This document shows positions 12,601-19,934 of a DNA stretch of 64,000 nucleotides, piece after piece (the first letter of the stretch is position 1; every line of letters begins with the position of its first letter). The position numbers were made by a program, and so were the translations under genes. Source of the stretch: Closterium sp. NIES-65. Taxonomy: Eukaryota; Streptophyta; Zygnematophyceae; Desmidiales; Closteriaceae. Below the pieces are notes generated by a model that was given only the letters and a program-made list of their open reading frames with translations, searched no databases and was not told the origin of the DNA. The stretch lies in contig CANXME010001990.1 of NCBI GenBank assembly GCA_948144175.1, positions 3,100,001 through 3,164,000 of the forward strand, written 5' to 3'.

Positions 12601-14987
12601 TAGCAGCAGCACGAGTGGTAGCAGCAGCACGAGTGGTAGCAGCAGCAATAGTGGCAGCACTGGGAGTTGGAGGGAAAGCAGCATGTGGAGTGGCAGCAGC
12701 AATGGCAGTGGAGGGTGGCGAGTGGTAGTGTTGCGGTGCACGGAGGGGCATGTGGACCCTGCTGTGCTGCACACCGGCATTGCCTCCGCCACCGCAGACA
12801 TGTTCAGGTGAGGCGGGTGATGCGGGGTGAGGCGGGTTGAGGTGCTGCTGATGCAGCTGCTATTCATTCACCCAGCCTTGAGCCCTCCGTCCGCCCCATG
12901 CTTTCGCCCTCCCTACCGCCCACCCTTTCGCCCCTCCTCCCCGTGCTTTCGGTGTGCACCCGGCAGCGTGGGCGTGCTGCTGCTGCAGCTGCTCACGGGG
13001 TGGCCTGCGCCCTACGAGCATGTGGATGGGCAGCGCACGCACATCTGTGACTGGGTGCGTGCTGCTCTGCTGGCCATGGCATGGCATGGCGTGGCATGGA
13101 ATGGGGTGGATGGCGTGGCATGGCATGGCGTTGGCATGGTGTAGTTATGGTGATGATGGTGTCTGCATTGACCGTGCTCTCGTCACTTACATGGCAGGCA
13201 TCACAGCGCACGACTCACATGGCAGGCATCAGAGCGCACGACTCACATGGCAGGCATCACAGCGCACGACTCACATGGCAGGCATCACAGCGCACGACTC
13301 ACATGGCAGGCATCACAGCGCACGACTCACATGGCAGGCATCACAGCGCACGACTCACATGGCAGGCATCACAGCGCACGACTCACATGGCAGGCATCAC
13401 AGCGCACTACTCACATGGCAGGCATCACAGCGCACGACTCACATGGCAGGCATCACAGCGCACGACTCACATGGCAGGCATCACAGCGCACGACTCACAT
13501 GGCAGGCATCACAGCGCACGACTCACATGGCAGGCATCACAGCGCACGACTCCCATGGCAGGCATCACAGCGCACGACTCACATGGCAGGCATCACAGCG
13601 CACGACTCACATGGCAGGCATCACAGCGCACGACTCACATGGTAGGCATCACAACGCACGACTCACATGGCAGGCATCACAGCGCACGACTCACATGGCA
13701 GGCATCACAGCGCACGACTCACATGGCAGGCATCAGAGCGCACGACTCACATGGCAGGCATCACAGCGCACGACTCACATGGCAGGCATCACAGCGCACG
13801 ACTCACATGGCAGGCATCACAGCGCACGACTCACATGGCAGGCATCACAGCGCACGACTCACATGGCAGGCATCACAGCGCCCGACTCACATGGCAGGCA
13901 TCACAGCGCACGACTCACATGGCAGGCATCACAGCGCACGACTCACATGGCAGGCATCACAGCGCACGACTCACATGGCAGGCATCACAGCGCACGACTC
14001 ACATGGCAGGCATCACAGCGCACGACTCACATGGCAGGCATCACAGCGCACGACTCACATGGCAGGCATCACAGCGCACGACTCACATGGCAGGCATCAC
14101 AGCGCACGACTCACATGGCAGGCATCACAGCGCACGACTCACATGGCAGGCATCACAGCGCACGACTCACATGGCAGGCATCACAGCGCACGACTCACAT
14201 GGCAGGCATCACAGCGCACGACTCACATGGCAGGCATCACAGCGCACGACTCACATGGCAGGCATCACAGCGCACGACTCACATGGCAGGCATCACAGCG
14301 CACGACTCACATGGCAGGCATCACAGCGCACGACTCACATGGCAGGCATCACAGCGCACGACTCACATGGCAGGCATCACAGCGCACGACTCACATGGCA
14401 GGCATCACAGCGCACGACTCACATGGCAGGCATCACAGCGCACGACTCACATGGGACACCTGAGTGTCGTACTCACACTGCGCTGCTCCTCCATCCCCAT
14501 CCCTACTCTTCCCATCCATCCTCCTGAAACACCTTCCCCTTTCCTTCTTCCCCTGCCCGCCGATCCCTCTTCTCGTCCCCTCTGCCCCCACTCTCAGGCC
14601 CAGCAGCATGTGACAGCTGGCAACCTCTCCCCTCTCCTCGACCCCCTCCTGCCACACCCTCCACCCCCTCACTCCCTCCTTCTCCCTCTCTTCCACCTCG
14701 CCCTCTCCTGCACCTCTCCCTCCCCCTCCCTCCGCCCCACTCCCTCCGCGGCCCTCCGCTCTCTGAAGCTCCTTCACGCCTCCCTGCTGCAGGGGAGTGA
14801 TAGGGGACGAAGGAGGGAGAGAAGAATGAGTCGAGGGGAGAGTGAGGGGAGGCAGAGCAGGGGGCGATGGAGCGGGATGTTCTGGGGAAGTGGCGCAGAG
14901 AGAGGGGAGGTGCAAGACACTGGCGGTGCGTTAGGCGCACAGCTGGCTATGCTGGGTGTGGTGGACAGTAGGGAGTTTGTGGTGTAG
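496..14987 (+). CDS. LRR receptor-like kinase gene, 18 exons placed, 5'-partial
   Basis: Joined exons (listed separately) encode at least ten 24-residue plant-type LRRs, a juxtamembrane Cys motif, a Pro-rich stretch, one transmembrane helix and a kinase domain. This is the layout of plasma-membrane receptor kinases that sense an extracellular ligand and signal to the cytoplasm. Intron phases agree across junctions: all LRR introns are phase 2, and those from the TM exon onward are phases 1, 1, 1, 0, 2, 0. Kinase landmarks seen are ATNGW before the Gly loop, AVKRM (Lys codon 10104-10106), [59 protein letters not shown] and a C-lobe ending at TAG 14985. HRD is HGD and DFG is DWS, so activity may be weak or absent. 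The signal peptide and first exons are presumably upstream of base 1. Exact borders of the Cys, TM and third kinase exons are uncertain; RNA data would settle them. The ligand is unknown. Confidence 0.85.
760..831 (+). CDS. LRR exon 2
   Basis: 72 nt, phase 2 at both ends. The product begins [12 protein letters not shown] and ends ARLRTL. Its donor GTGAGG is the first unit boundary of the 19-bp array that fills the following intron. Confidence 0.85.
832..1171. repeat. 19-bp minisatellite starting at a splice donor, about 18 copies
   Basis: Unit GTGAGGCGCACTGCCCCCT. The first unit begins at the GT of LRR exon 2. The unit resembles the exon-intron junction itself (CGCACCCT|GTGAGG), so every unit carries a copy of the donor. 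Confidence 0.95.
1223..1632. repeat. 21-bp triplet and GT/GA microsatellites in intron
   Basis: Three units of CTGCTGGTCATCTTCTGCTC type (1223-1288), then long (GT)n, a short (GA)n and again (GT)n up to 1632. Nothing coding. Confidence 0.95.
1646..1717 (+). CDS. LRR exon 3
   Basis: 72 nt, phase 2 at both ends. It encodes [12 protein letters not shown] through PSLVSL. Its last 25 nt plus four intron bases (GTAT) form the unit of the large 29-bp minisatellite that follows. Confidence 0.85.
1693..2742. repeat. 29-bp minisatellite derived from exon 3 end, about 24 copies
   Basis: The unit runs CCAACCTGCC...CTCCCTGTAT: the last 25 nt of LRR exon 3 plus the four intron bases GTAT. About 3 copies lie before and about 21 after the inserted hAT-like MITE (1786-2117). 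Minor variants (CTCCTTGTAT) recur in scattered units. Confidence 0.95.
1786..2117 (+). mobile_element. non-autonomous hAT-like element (MITE), 332 bp
   Basis: Ends are TAGGGTTGAGCA at the left and the complement of TAGGGATGAGCA at the right, the Y-A-G-R-G form of hAT termini. An 8-bp duplication ATCCAACC flanks it (1778-1785 and 2118-2125), the TSD length of hAT. The interior consists of repeated GTTCG/CGAAC palindromic blocks and holds no transposase. It sits inside the 29-bp minisatellite. Strand is arbitrary. Confidence 0.85.
3108..3179 (+). CDS. LRR exon 4
   Basis: 72 nt between AG (3106-3107) and GT (3180-3181), phase 2 at both ends. It encodes [13 protein letters not shown] through RLALL. 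Confidence 0.85.
3480..3545. repeat. short CCCTCCCATGCATG-type repeats
   Basis: Three to four imperfect units in the intron before LRR exon 5. Confidence 0.8.
3601..3672 (+). CDS. LRR exon 5
   Basis: 72 nt, phase 2 at both ends. It encodes [12 protein letters not shown] through TALSFL. The usual Gly after the Asn-x-Leu is replaced (LHTPLP), a slightly degenerate repeat. The donor GTACGCC is repeated several times downstream. Confidence 0.8.
3673..4232. repeat. GTACGCCT donor-derived repeat, split by a TIR element
   Basis: From the donor of LRR exon 5 the motif CTCCCTTCCCGTACGCCT is repeated about five times: one to two units before and about four after the 3697-4170 insertion. It starts at the exon junction CTTCCT|GTACGCCT. 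Confidence 0.8.
3697..4170. mobile_element. non-autonomous TIR element, 474 bp
   Basis: Inverted ends CTAAGTTGC...AGACGCTAGACGC at the left, with the matching complement ending GCAACTTAG at the right (about 30-38 bp, imperfect). It is flanked by CCGTACGC at 3689-3696 and 4171-4178, an 8-bp duplication (9 bp if the first terminal base is counted as target). The interior is noncoding and holds G-rich runs. 8 bp suggests hAT and 9 bp Mutator; the family is not decided. Confidence 0.75.
4339..4410 (+). CDS. LRR exon 6
   Basis: 72 nt, phase 2 at both ends. It encodes [20 protein letters not shown] and ends LQYM. Confidence 0.85.
4640..4699. repeat. CCACCA/CCATCA simple repeat
   Basis: Run of CACCAC and CATCAC units ending at the acceptor of LRR exon 7. 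Confidence 0.9.
4701..4772 (+). CDS. LRR exon 7
   Basis: 72 nt, phase 2 at both ends. It encodes [20 protein letters not shown] and ends LKYL. The acceptor follows a CCACCA-rich tract. Confidence 0.88.
5124..5198 (+). CDS. LRR exon 8 (25-residue repeat)
   Basis: 75 nt, phase 2 at both ends. It encodes [20 protein letters not shown] and ends TLQQL. It has one residue more than the other nine repeats (NPYLTG instead of N-x-L-T-G), so the reading phase is still kept. Confidence 0.85.
5205..6632. repeat. 15-bp minisatellite, about 95 copies, G4-prone on the minus strand
   Basis: Unit CCTGCCCTCCCCTCC, almost perfectly repeated. From 5821 to 6320 each 60-base line is identical. It fills the intron between LRR exons 8 and 9. 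The complement GGAGGGGAGGGCAGG carries closely spaced G runs. The long open frames here are an artefact of the repeat. Confidence 0.97.
7079..7150 (+). CDS. LRR exon 9
   Basis: 72 nt, phase 2 at both ends. It encodes [20 protein letters not shown] and ends LSTL. It is flanked upstream by the 1.4-kb 15-bp array and downstream by the 18-bp array. Confidence 0.85.
7151..7393. repeat. 18-bp minisatellite, about 13 copies
   Basis: Unit CCCCTTTTCCTCCCCTGC, starting right after the donor of LRR exon 9. The first units read CCGCCCC in place of CCTCCCC. Confidence 0.95.
7620..7691 (+). CDS. LRR exon 10 (last LRR)
   Basis: 72 nt, phase 2 at both ends. It encodes [20 protein letters not shown] and ends LYSL. 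It is the last LRR before the cysteine-rich segment. Confidence 0.88.
7922..8122 (-). pseudogene. possible DUF559-like endonuclease fragment in intron
   Basis: A 66-residue minus-strand frame contains [15 protein letters not shown] followed by [11 protein letters not shown]. The R-x-N-x-T-x-A-E-R-x-L-W-x-x-L pattern resembles the N-terminus of bacterial DUF559 (Vsr-like fold) proteins. The catalytic part is absent. The surrounding 7900-8270 is non-repetitive and unlike the other intron filler. This rests on one short motif; a chance match is quite possible. Confidence 0.25.
8308..8411. repeat. 19-bp repeat, about 5 copies
   Basis: Unit TCTGTGTGCCCATCTGCCC, directly before the acceptor of the Cys-rich exon. 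Confidence 0.95.
8425..8526 (+). CDS. Cys-rich juxtamembrane exon of the LRR-RLK
   Basis: It follows a pyrimidine-rich acceptor (TTTCAG) and keeps phase 2. The peptide reads [17 protein letters not shown] and then [12 protein letters not shown], a CxxCxxxCxxC-type cluster like the Cys caps that close LRR domains. The 5' edge fits the phase. The 3' edge is uncertain because GT occurs at both 8527 and 8529. Confidence 0.6.
8870..9117 (+). CDS. Proline-rich and transmembrane exon of the LRR-RLK
   Basis: The frame starting near 8870 encodes a Pro-rich stalk ([18 protein letters not shown]), then a hydrophobic helix at about 9003-9077 ([20 protein letters not shown], followed by GWGLW), then basic stop-transfer residues (RQGQTRKG). 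This predicts a single-pass type I membrane protein. The donor A|GTGAGT at 9118 is strong and phase 1, matching the next exon. The acceptor could be at 8857 or 8870. Confidence 0.7.
9232..9614. repeat. ATGTGG-type 12-bp repeats and (GT)n
   Basis: GCATGTGGAGGG repeated about seven times (9302-9391), preceded by GTATGCGGTGGG variants, then (GT)n at 9536-9614. In the intron between the TM and first kinase exons; no coding signal. Confidence 0.93.
9781..10218 (+). CDS. Kinase exon: N-lobe with Gly loop, Lys and helix C
   Basis: It begins after a clean acceptor at 9779-9780, phase 1 with the TM exon. It encodes [12 protein letters not shown], a Gly-rich loop [12 protein letters not shown], then a charged insertion of about 70 residues rich in Glu, Gly, Lys and Arg. 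EWAVKRM (ATP-site Lys), a helix-C Glu in SMEAHAAAL, and [10 protein letters not shown] follow. The insertion between the Gly loop and the Lys strand is much longer than usual for this family. The 3' end at GT 10219 is the best-phased choice. Confidence 0.75.
10334..10393 (+). CDS. Kinase exon: hinge region
   Basis: It encodes [20 protein letters not shown], matching the hinge of plant receptor kinases (LVYEYM-x-NGSL). The donor GTGCGT is at 10394. The acceptor lies in a G-rich tract and was chosen because AG at 10332-10333 keeps phase 1; it is the least certain splice site of the gene. Confidence 0.55.
10788..10924 (+). CDS. Kinase exon: catalytic loop
   Basis: It encodes [20 protein letters not shown], then [20 protein letters not shown]. 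The catalytic Asp, Lys and Asn (D-x-K-x-x-N) are present, but the Arg of HRD is Gly (codon 10880-10882), as in non-RD kinases. Donor GTGCGT, phase 0. Confidence 0.8.
10940..11000. repeat. 11-bp repeat CAAGTGACTTC
   Basis: About five imperfect copies right after the donor of the catalytic-loop exon. Confidence 0.85.
11076..12299 (+). pseudogene. decayed Ty1/copia RT-RNase H fragment with 3' LTR, in RLK intron
   Basis: Frames shift repeatedly, but copia pol is recognisable: [15 protein letters not shown] and [13 protein letters not shown] (about 11400-11500), [15 protein letters not shown] and [18 protein letters not shown] (about 11655-11790), and RNase H tail [18 protein letters not shown] (about 11955-12012). 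A polypurine-like CTGGGGGCTG (about 12041-12050) precedes a putative 3' LTR from TGTTC 12052 to CTGACA 12299. The 5' half and left LTR are missing. Three 24-bp repeats (CTCGAGTCTCACATCTCCAA core) lie at 11164-11236. The element lies wholly within the intron and does not affect exon phases. Confidence 0.75.
12362..12807 (+). CDS. Kinase exon: expanded activation segment
   Basis: Phase 0 with the preceding exon across a 1.4-kb intron that holds a copia fragment. It encodes [11 protein letters not shown] (DFG equivalent DWS), then an insertion dominated by [12 protein letters not shown] repeats at about 12525-12710. [19 protein letters not shown] and IASATADMF follow, matching the G-Y-L-D-P-E-Y...S-D-V-Y-S region of plant kinases. 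The segment from DWS to DPAV is over 100 residues, against about 30 normally. Confidence 0.75.
12967..13054 (+). CDS. Kinase exon: helix F region
   Basis: It joins in phase 2 to give [19 protein letters not shown] and then GQRTHICDW, the expected S-F-G-V-x-L-L-E-L-L-T-G segment. The donor is at 13055, followed by an ATGGC-rich tract and the 28-bp array. Confidence 0.8.
13188..14454. repeat. 28-bp minisatellite, about 45 copies
   Basis: Unit built of GGCATCACAGCGCACGACTC plus ACATGGCA, nearly invariant (occasional CATCAGAGCG, CACTACTC, CCGACTC). It fills the last intron of the receptor kinase. Every unit carries an acceptor-like ACATGGCAG|G. Long frames over it are repeat artefacts. Confidence 0.97.
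14598..14987 (+). CDS. Terminal kinase exon
   Basis: Acceptor CTCTCAG, phase 0. It encodes [31 protein letters not shown] and [14 protein letters not shown], the end of a plant kinase C-lobe (L-A-L-x-C-T...R-P). A Ser/Arg/Gly-rich tail of about 70 residues follows. Stop TAG 14985-14987. A TGA lies in frame nine codons later. Confidence 0.75.
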   Translation, partial: AQQHVTAGNLSPLLDPLLPHPPPPHSLLLPLFHLALSCTSPSPSLRPTPSAALRSLKLLHASLLQGSDRGRRRERRMSRGESEGRQSRGRWSGMFWGSGAERGEVQDTGGALGAQLAMLGVVDSREFVV

Positions 14988-15064
14988 ATGGGGAGAGGCA
15001 TTGTTTTCTTATGACTTGGGCTGGGGGATTTTTTATTGTACCGGCAGCACATCCCAACTATGGC

Positions 15065-15303
15065 ACATTCATGAATTCACCAGGTGGTACATTAACAGAT
15101 TCACCTGTTAATATATTAACATATTCACCAGTTGGTACATTAACATATTCACCAATTGGTACTCTAACATATTCAGCAGTTGGTACATTAACATATTCAT
15201 CAGTTGGTGCATTAACATATTCACCAGTTGGTACATTAACATATTCACCAGTTGGTACATTACGATATTCACCAGTTGGTACATAACGGATTCGCCAATT
15301 GGC
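15065..15303. repeat. 24-bp AT-rich minisatellite, array A, about 10 copies
   Basis: Units of GGTACATTAACATATTCACC plus AGTT, starting about 80 bp after the kinase stop. Divergent units lie at the right edge. The same family reappears at 18589-18700. Confidence 0.92.
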
Positions 15304-15740
15304 ACGTCAAAGCCTGAGTCCCAAGTTACAAGGCGCGCGGGTCAAGTTGATGCCAAGGGTTGTGCAAACTTGAAAAAACTGCATTTGCAATTTGGGACAA
15401 TCGAGAGCACCCACCAAGGAGAAAGTCAAGGGTTGGTTATGAGTGGTGAAAAAAACAAAATTGACAAGATAGAAACTCTTGTTGCTGCTAAAAAACTTGT
15501 CAAAATGTGTTCTACATGTATATTTCAAACCTCATTCTTGGCAAAAGTCATTCAATACCCCCTTGGCCTAGGCTTCTAAGCCTAGACCCTACTAAAACCC
15601 TTGCTCGTACTTATGCTACTATCTTGACATGCTATCAGAGCGATTCCTCCTCGGACCGATAATGGGCCCACCGTTAGCACTCTGTCACGCTGCCCGTCGC
15701 GCACGTCGGTTTCTGCCCGTCGCGCGTGTCGGTTTCTGCC

Positions 15741-15981
15741 TATCAAGATGAGCGAGAATGAACTAAGTTTTACTAGGGCCTAGGCTTAGGAGCCTAGGCC
15801 CAACTAGGATATCGAGTAGTTTTGTGCCAAGGGTGGGGATCGAGAGAATTGGGAAGAATGATTTCACTATAGGTTTCAAGGAACATATAGCATAGGAAAT
15901 AAAGAAGGTGCACCACCAAACTAAGTTTATAATAACTACACTAACTACAGCTACAGGCAGTTACAAATATAAGTTCTGACA
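15741..15981 (-). repeat. TRIM 3' LTR (element on minus strand)
   Basis: 241 bp, ends TATCA...TGACA. It contains a near-perfect palindrome of two GGCCTAGGCT-type arms around a 4-base centre (about 15778-15802). Confidence 0.88.
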
Positions 15982-16766
15982 CTCCCCCATAACTGCCTGC
16001 AGCAGGAGTTTGTGCAGAATACAACCTGCAGGTGTACACATGCAAAATAATAAACAAGCAACATCAGGAACTGCAGGCGGGCTGACACTAGCTGGTCACC
16101 CCCTCCATCTCCTCACCCTCCTCCTTCCCCTCCCCCACACCGCTGCAGGAGCAGCAGAGAAGGGGGGAAGAGAGGAGAGGTGGAGGGTCGGCTGCTGGTT
16201 GCCTCACACCCGCCACCCCGGTGCCACTCCCCCTGCTCCCCCACACCCTCACACCCTCCCCCCCAGCGGCAGCTGCAGCAGTGGGAACGAAAGGAGGAGG
16301 GGAAGGGAAGGAGACGACCCAACACTCCAACACCCGCCACCCCCATACCCTCCTCCCCACGGCTGCAGGGAGACAAAGGAGGAGGGGGTGGGCGGGAAGA
16401 AAGCCGCAGAGCGGCTAAATTGTGTCGGCGCAGATAGGTCAGGGGCGGCTGCAGGGATAGCAGGTGCGGAGAGGCCCGTCGCGTGCCACGGGGCGCACGA
16501 CGGGTAAGTTTAAGTTTAGGGCCCGGTCGTGGGCCTCGGGGCGCACGACGAGCAGGGCACCGTCGCGTGCCACGGGGCGCACGACGGGCAGGCTTAGGGC
16601 ACCGTCGCGTGCCACGGGGCGCGCGACGGGCAGACAAGGAGTCACACGCCAACCGGGGGCGGGACAAGAGAAAATCGCCACGCGCCCTAGGCGCGCGACC
16701 GGAAAAACGTAGCAGCGGAAACATGAGGCGGGCGCACAGGCCAGGACGTAACTTGCTCTGATACCA

Positions 16767-17007
16767 TATCAAGATGAGTGAGAATGAACTAAGTTTTACT
16801 AGGGCCTAGGCTTAGGAGCCTAGGCCCAACTAGGATATCGAGTAGTTTTGTGCCAAGGGTGAGGATCGAGAGAATTGGGAAGAATGATTTCACTATAGGT
16901 TTCAAGGAACATATAGCATAGGAAACAAAGAAGGTGCACCACCAAACTAAGTTTATAATAACTTCACTAGCTACAGCTACAGGCAGTTACAAATATAAGT
17001 TCTGACA
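16767..17007 (-). repeat. TRIM 5' LTR (element on minus strand)
   Basis: 241 bp, nearly identical to its partner. The preceding GCTCTGATACCA (16755-16766) is the primer-binding site on the minus strand. Confidence 0.88.
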
Positions 17008-18588
17008 CTGCCCGTCGCCCGCATCTGTTTCTGCCCGTCGCGCGCCCCGAGTGCGTGTCGGATTCTGCCCTGCGCACGTCGGTTTCTGCCGTGCGTGCCC
17101 TGCGCGTGTGAGGATCTCGGATCGAGCTCAGGAAAGAGAGTTGTAATTAAATGATTCACCTGGGTACAAGACGAGGCTATATATAGTCTCGACACAAGGC
17201 CAGTTACCCAGGTGTTACGCGAATGTTCTGAGGGTCGCGAAGCGCCCCGAACAGATACGTCCCGAACTCAGTTGAAAGCAATTCGGTGGAAACCGAATAG
17301 GCTTGAGTTTGGTACACGTAACCTGGTTCGATGCTATAACTATAACACAATATAAGAATGCACATAACCTAGGAAATCAAGCATATCTATGCATGATAAA
17401 ATAAACCCAAGCTAGATATAGCATAATAAAGTCTAGGCAAGCTAGCAAAGCCAGCATCAGCCGTCGTACTCTCACATCGCGCCCTGCTGCCCTGCGCACG
17501 CCCGCGCGTTCTGCTGCCCTGCGCGCCATGTGCTCCCTGCTACCCACGCGCCCTGCTGCCCTGCGCGCCCCCCGCGCTATGCTGCCGTGCGCGCCACGTG
17601 CGCCCTGCTGCCCTGCGCCCCGAGTGCCGAGGTGCTTTCGTCGCCTGCTGCCCACGCACCCTGCAGCCCGCGTCACCTGCTGCCCACGCACCCTGCAGCC
17701 CACGTCGCCTGGTGCCCCCGCGCGCCCTGCTGCAGTGCGTGCGATTGCTCCCCTCTGCACGTGCATCTGCAGCCGCATGTGCAGCCCCTACAACGACCCC
17801 CCCCTTCTCGCTCTCCATGTTGCGTGTGCAGCATGGGGGGGGGGGAGAGGGTTTGAGGGGGAGGTTGCATCTACAGTGCCATCCTGCCTCCTCTTTCTCA
17901 CGGCTGCACCTGCTGTTGTAGGGGGGAGTGTCCTGTGGTGGGGAGGTTCAGGGGGTGTGGGTGGTGGGTGACTTAATTGCAGCATCTGTTGCCACGCCTC
18001 CTCCTCTCTCTCCTCTCTGCCGCTGCTGCTGCTGCTGCTGTGGGGGGGAGGTTGAGGGGGTGGTGTGTGTCCAGCTGCAGCATCAGCCGCCTCTTCCCCA
18101 CTTGCCCTCTGCTACTTCCGCTGCACTCTACATGGTGTACCCCGTAAGAAGGCGTTACTGCACTTGTACCCGCAAACAATTATGGGGGCGTGTCACTTGT
18201 ATCTGCAAACAATCATGTGGGCATGCCAAAATATGTTCTACATATATATATTATTGTTTTTGGGTGTAGTGTAGATACCTAATCTTGTTTGTGGTGCACC
18301 ACTTCTTGCCTTCTTTCTTGTATAACTTGGGCCTTTGAACCTTAAGTCAAACCTCCTTCTTGGCAAAACTCTCTCGATACCCCCTTGGCCTATGCTTCTA
18401 AGCCTAGGCCCTACAAAAACCCTTGCTCCTACTTATGCTACTATCTTGACAAAACGGTACTGCCTCCCAGACAGGGCCTCAGGATTCAGCGAGAAAATGA
18501 TGATTTAGGTTAAGAAAATATTACAGACCTTTTTTTAACCGAGGCTGATTTTCCAGCATCTTTTTTGAAAGAAACAAGATAATTTAGT

Positions 18589-18700
18589 TGGTACATTAAC
18601 GATTTCACCAGTTGGTACAATAACGGAATCAACAGTTGGTACATTAACTGTTTCATCAGTTGGTATGTTAACGGATTCACCAGTTGGTACAGTAACAGAT
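18589..18700. repeat. 24-bp minisatellite, array B, about 4-5 copies
   Basis: TTGGTACATTAAC...TTCACCAG units of the same family as array A at 15065-15303 but more diverged. The two arrays flank the nested LTR elements. Confidence 0.85.
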
Positions 18701-19299
18701 GTTGATTTAACCGGGAATCGTAGTGGATAGGATAAGACAAGCTAAGATTGAAATGAAGACAATGAAGTCTTGTAATGACCTTGTTGATAATAGTTGAAAG
18801 AGAACAAGATAATGTAGTCGGTTGCGCCCCGTCCCGTCCCTTAGCAGGTCGCGCCCCGCCCCGTTCCATCGCACTGCCCGCTGCCAAGTGTTGCCCCGCA
18901 CTGCACGCTGCCCTGCGCCGCCATGCCCTGCACTGATGCGCGTACGCTGTACGAGCAGCGCACACACGCACAACAATGTGTGCACAGGTAGCGTACACAG
19001 CAGTTGGGCATAGGCAACATGTGCGCACTGCAATTGCAGTGCACACAGCAAGTGCAGCACGCACAGCCACGCGCGCATAGGCAGCGTGCATGCACAGCAG
19101 CTACACACACAGCCGCACTTTCGTAGCTGCACGCGCACCAGTAGACGCACGAGCGTCAGTAGCCACATGAGCAGTGGCAGCCTGACCTGCGCTCGCTTGA
19201 CACCAGCTACCGTGCTGCTTGTACTGAGGCTGAGCTTGCACTACTCACCTTGCTTATGCGAATCACTAATCACTTCATACTCACTAGCCCTCCTGACTG

Positions 19300-19835
19300 C
19301 CTAGCACCTGTAAGTGACGCACTTCTTTGAAAGCACCCTATTGCGCTCACTATCGGTGTCCTTGAGGTAGCACTCAAGGATGTTGAGAGCAACCTCCGCT
19401 CTGTTGCCTCTGCTTCTGGCATCGTAGATCCCCCCTTTCAGGAGTCTATTGGCACAGCTCCCCACCTGCACTTTTCTTGCCTCTACTGTGCTTCGTGATT
19501 TTGATGAGACTGCACCCATGTTTACCACGGGTGGGCGGCCCAGGGGCAAGGGAGGTAAGAAAGGGCGGAAGGGTGGTGGAGGGGGTGGCGGAGATACTGG
19601 TGGCACTAGTGCGTCAAGTGGAGGCGGCACTGAAGCTGGTCATGGGCCTGCAGGCCCGACGGGAGGGGGTGCTGGAGCGGATGCTTGGTCTACGGCATAG
19701 CAACAAAAGCAATCCAAACCATATTGTAGAGAGTATAGTACATTTCACGATTGTACTTGTGTTGCCCGCATCCCTAGTTCAATCATTCCGCCGTTCTTAC
19801 TCTGAGATGGTATAAGAGCAGGCTCTTTCCTAGAA
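19300..19835 (+). pseudogene. decayed copia gag remnant
   Basis: Short frames resemble the gag of the minus-strand copies in this window: SVASASGIVDPPFQE (compare VGASRGDPRTPIFEG in copy 1), then TGGRPRGKGGKKGRKGGGG, a Gly/Lys-rich linker. Frames are broken by stops and shifts. A primer-like TGGTATAAGAGCAGG lies near 19813. The full-length copia at 19935 inserted to its right. Confidence 0.5.
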
Positions 19836-19934
19836 CCTACAATGGGCATCCCGTAATGCGCCCCCTCGCAGGCCCTGCCGCGCACCTCCTTAAGCGTCGC
19901 TAATCGCCCCATGTCACGGAAGCAGCGTGCTTTG

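Larger units (their letters stand above)
15741..17007 (-). mobile_element. TRIM-like non-autonomous LTR element
   Basis: Two 241-bp direct repeats (15741-15981 and 16767-17007, about 97% alike by eye) run from TATCAAG (expected TGTCA, mutated) to CTGACA. A perfect 5-bp TSD CTGCC lies at 15736-15740 and 17008-17012. Read on the minus strand, a primer site complementary to initiator tRNA (TGGTATCAGAGC) abuts the right LTR, and a G-rich polypurine tract abuts the left one. The 785-bp interior is noncoding, GC-rich and has GGGGCGCACGACGGG repeats (about 16480-16640). Confidence 0.85.
15498..18451 (+). mobile_element. degenerate LTR retroelement carrying nested insertions
   Basis: Related segments end in CTATCTTGACA at 15629 and 18451 and share CCCCTTGGCCTA-GCTTCTAAG. 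They are interpreted as remains of the 5' and 3' LTRs (the right one about 18191-18451, preceded by ATTATGGGGGCG). A primer site TGCTATCAGAGCG follows the left LTR at 15630. The interior has no recognisable pol. It holds the TRIM at 15741-17007, CTGCTGCCCTGCGC-type repeats (17480-17745) and G-rich segments. The left LTR start is not resolved. Confidence 0.5.

Noticed and set aside
13188-14454. CRISPR-like array
   Set aside because: Repeats are directly adjacent with no spacers, in a eukaryotic intron. The same applies to the 17-, 19-, 24- and 29-bp arrays.
12954-14987. A single 677-residue + strand protein with [13 protein letters not shown]-type repeats
   Set aside because: The repeat is intronic. 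Only the last part (from 14598) is a kinase exon, and splice phases connect it to 13054.
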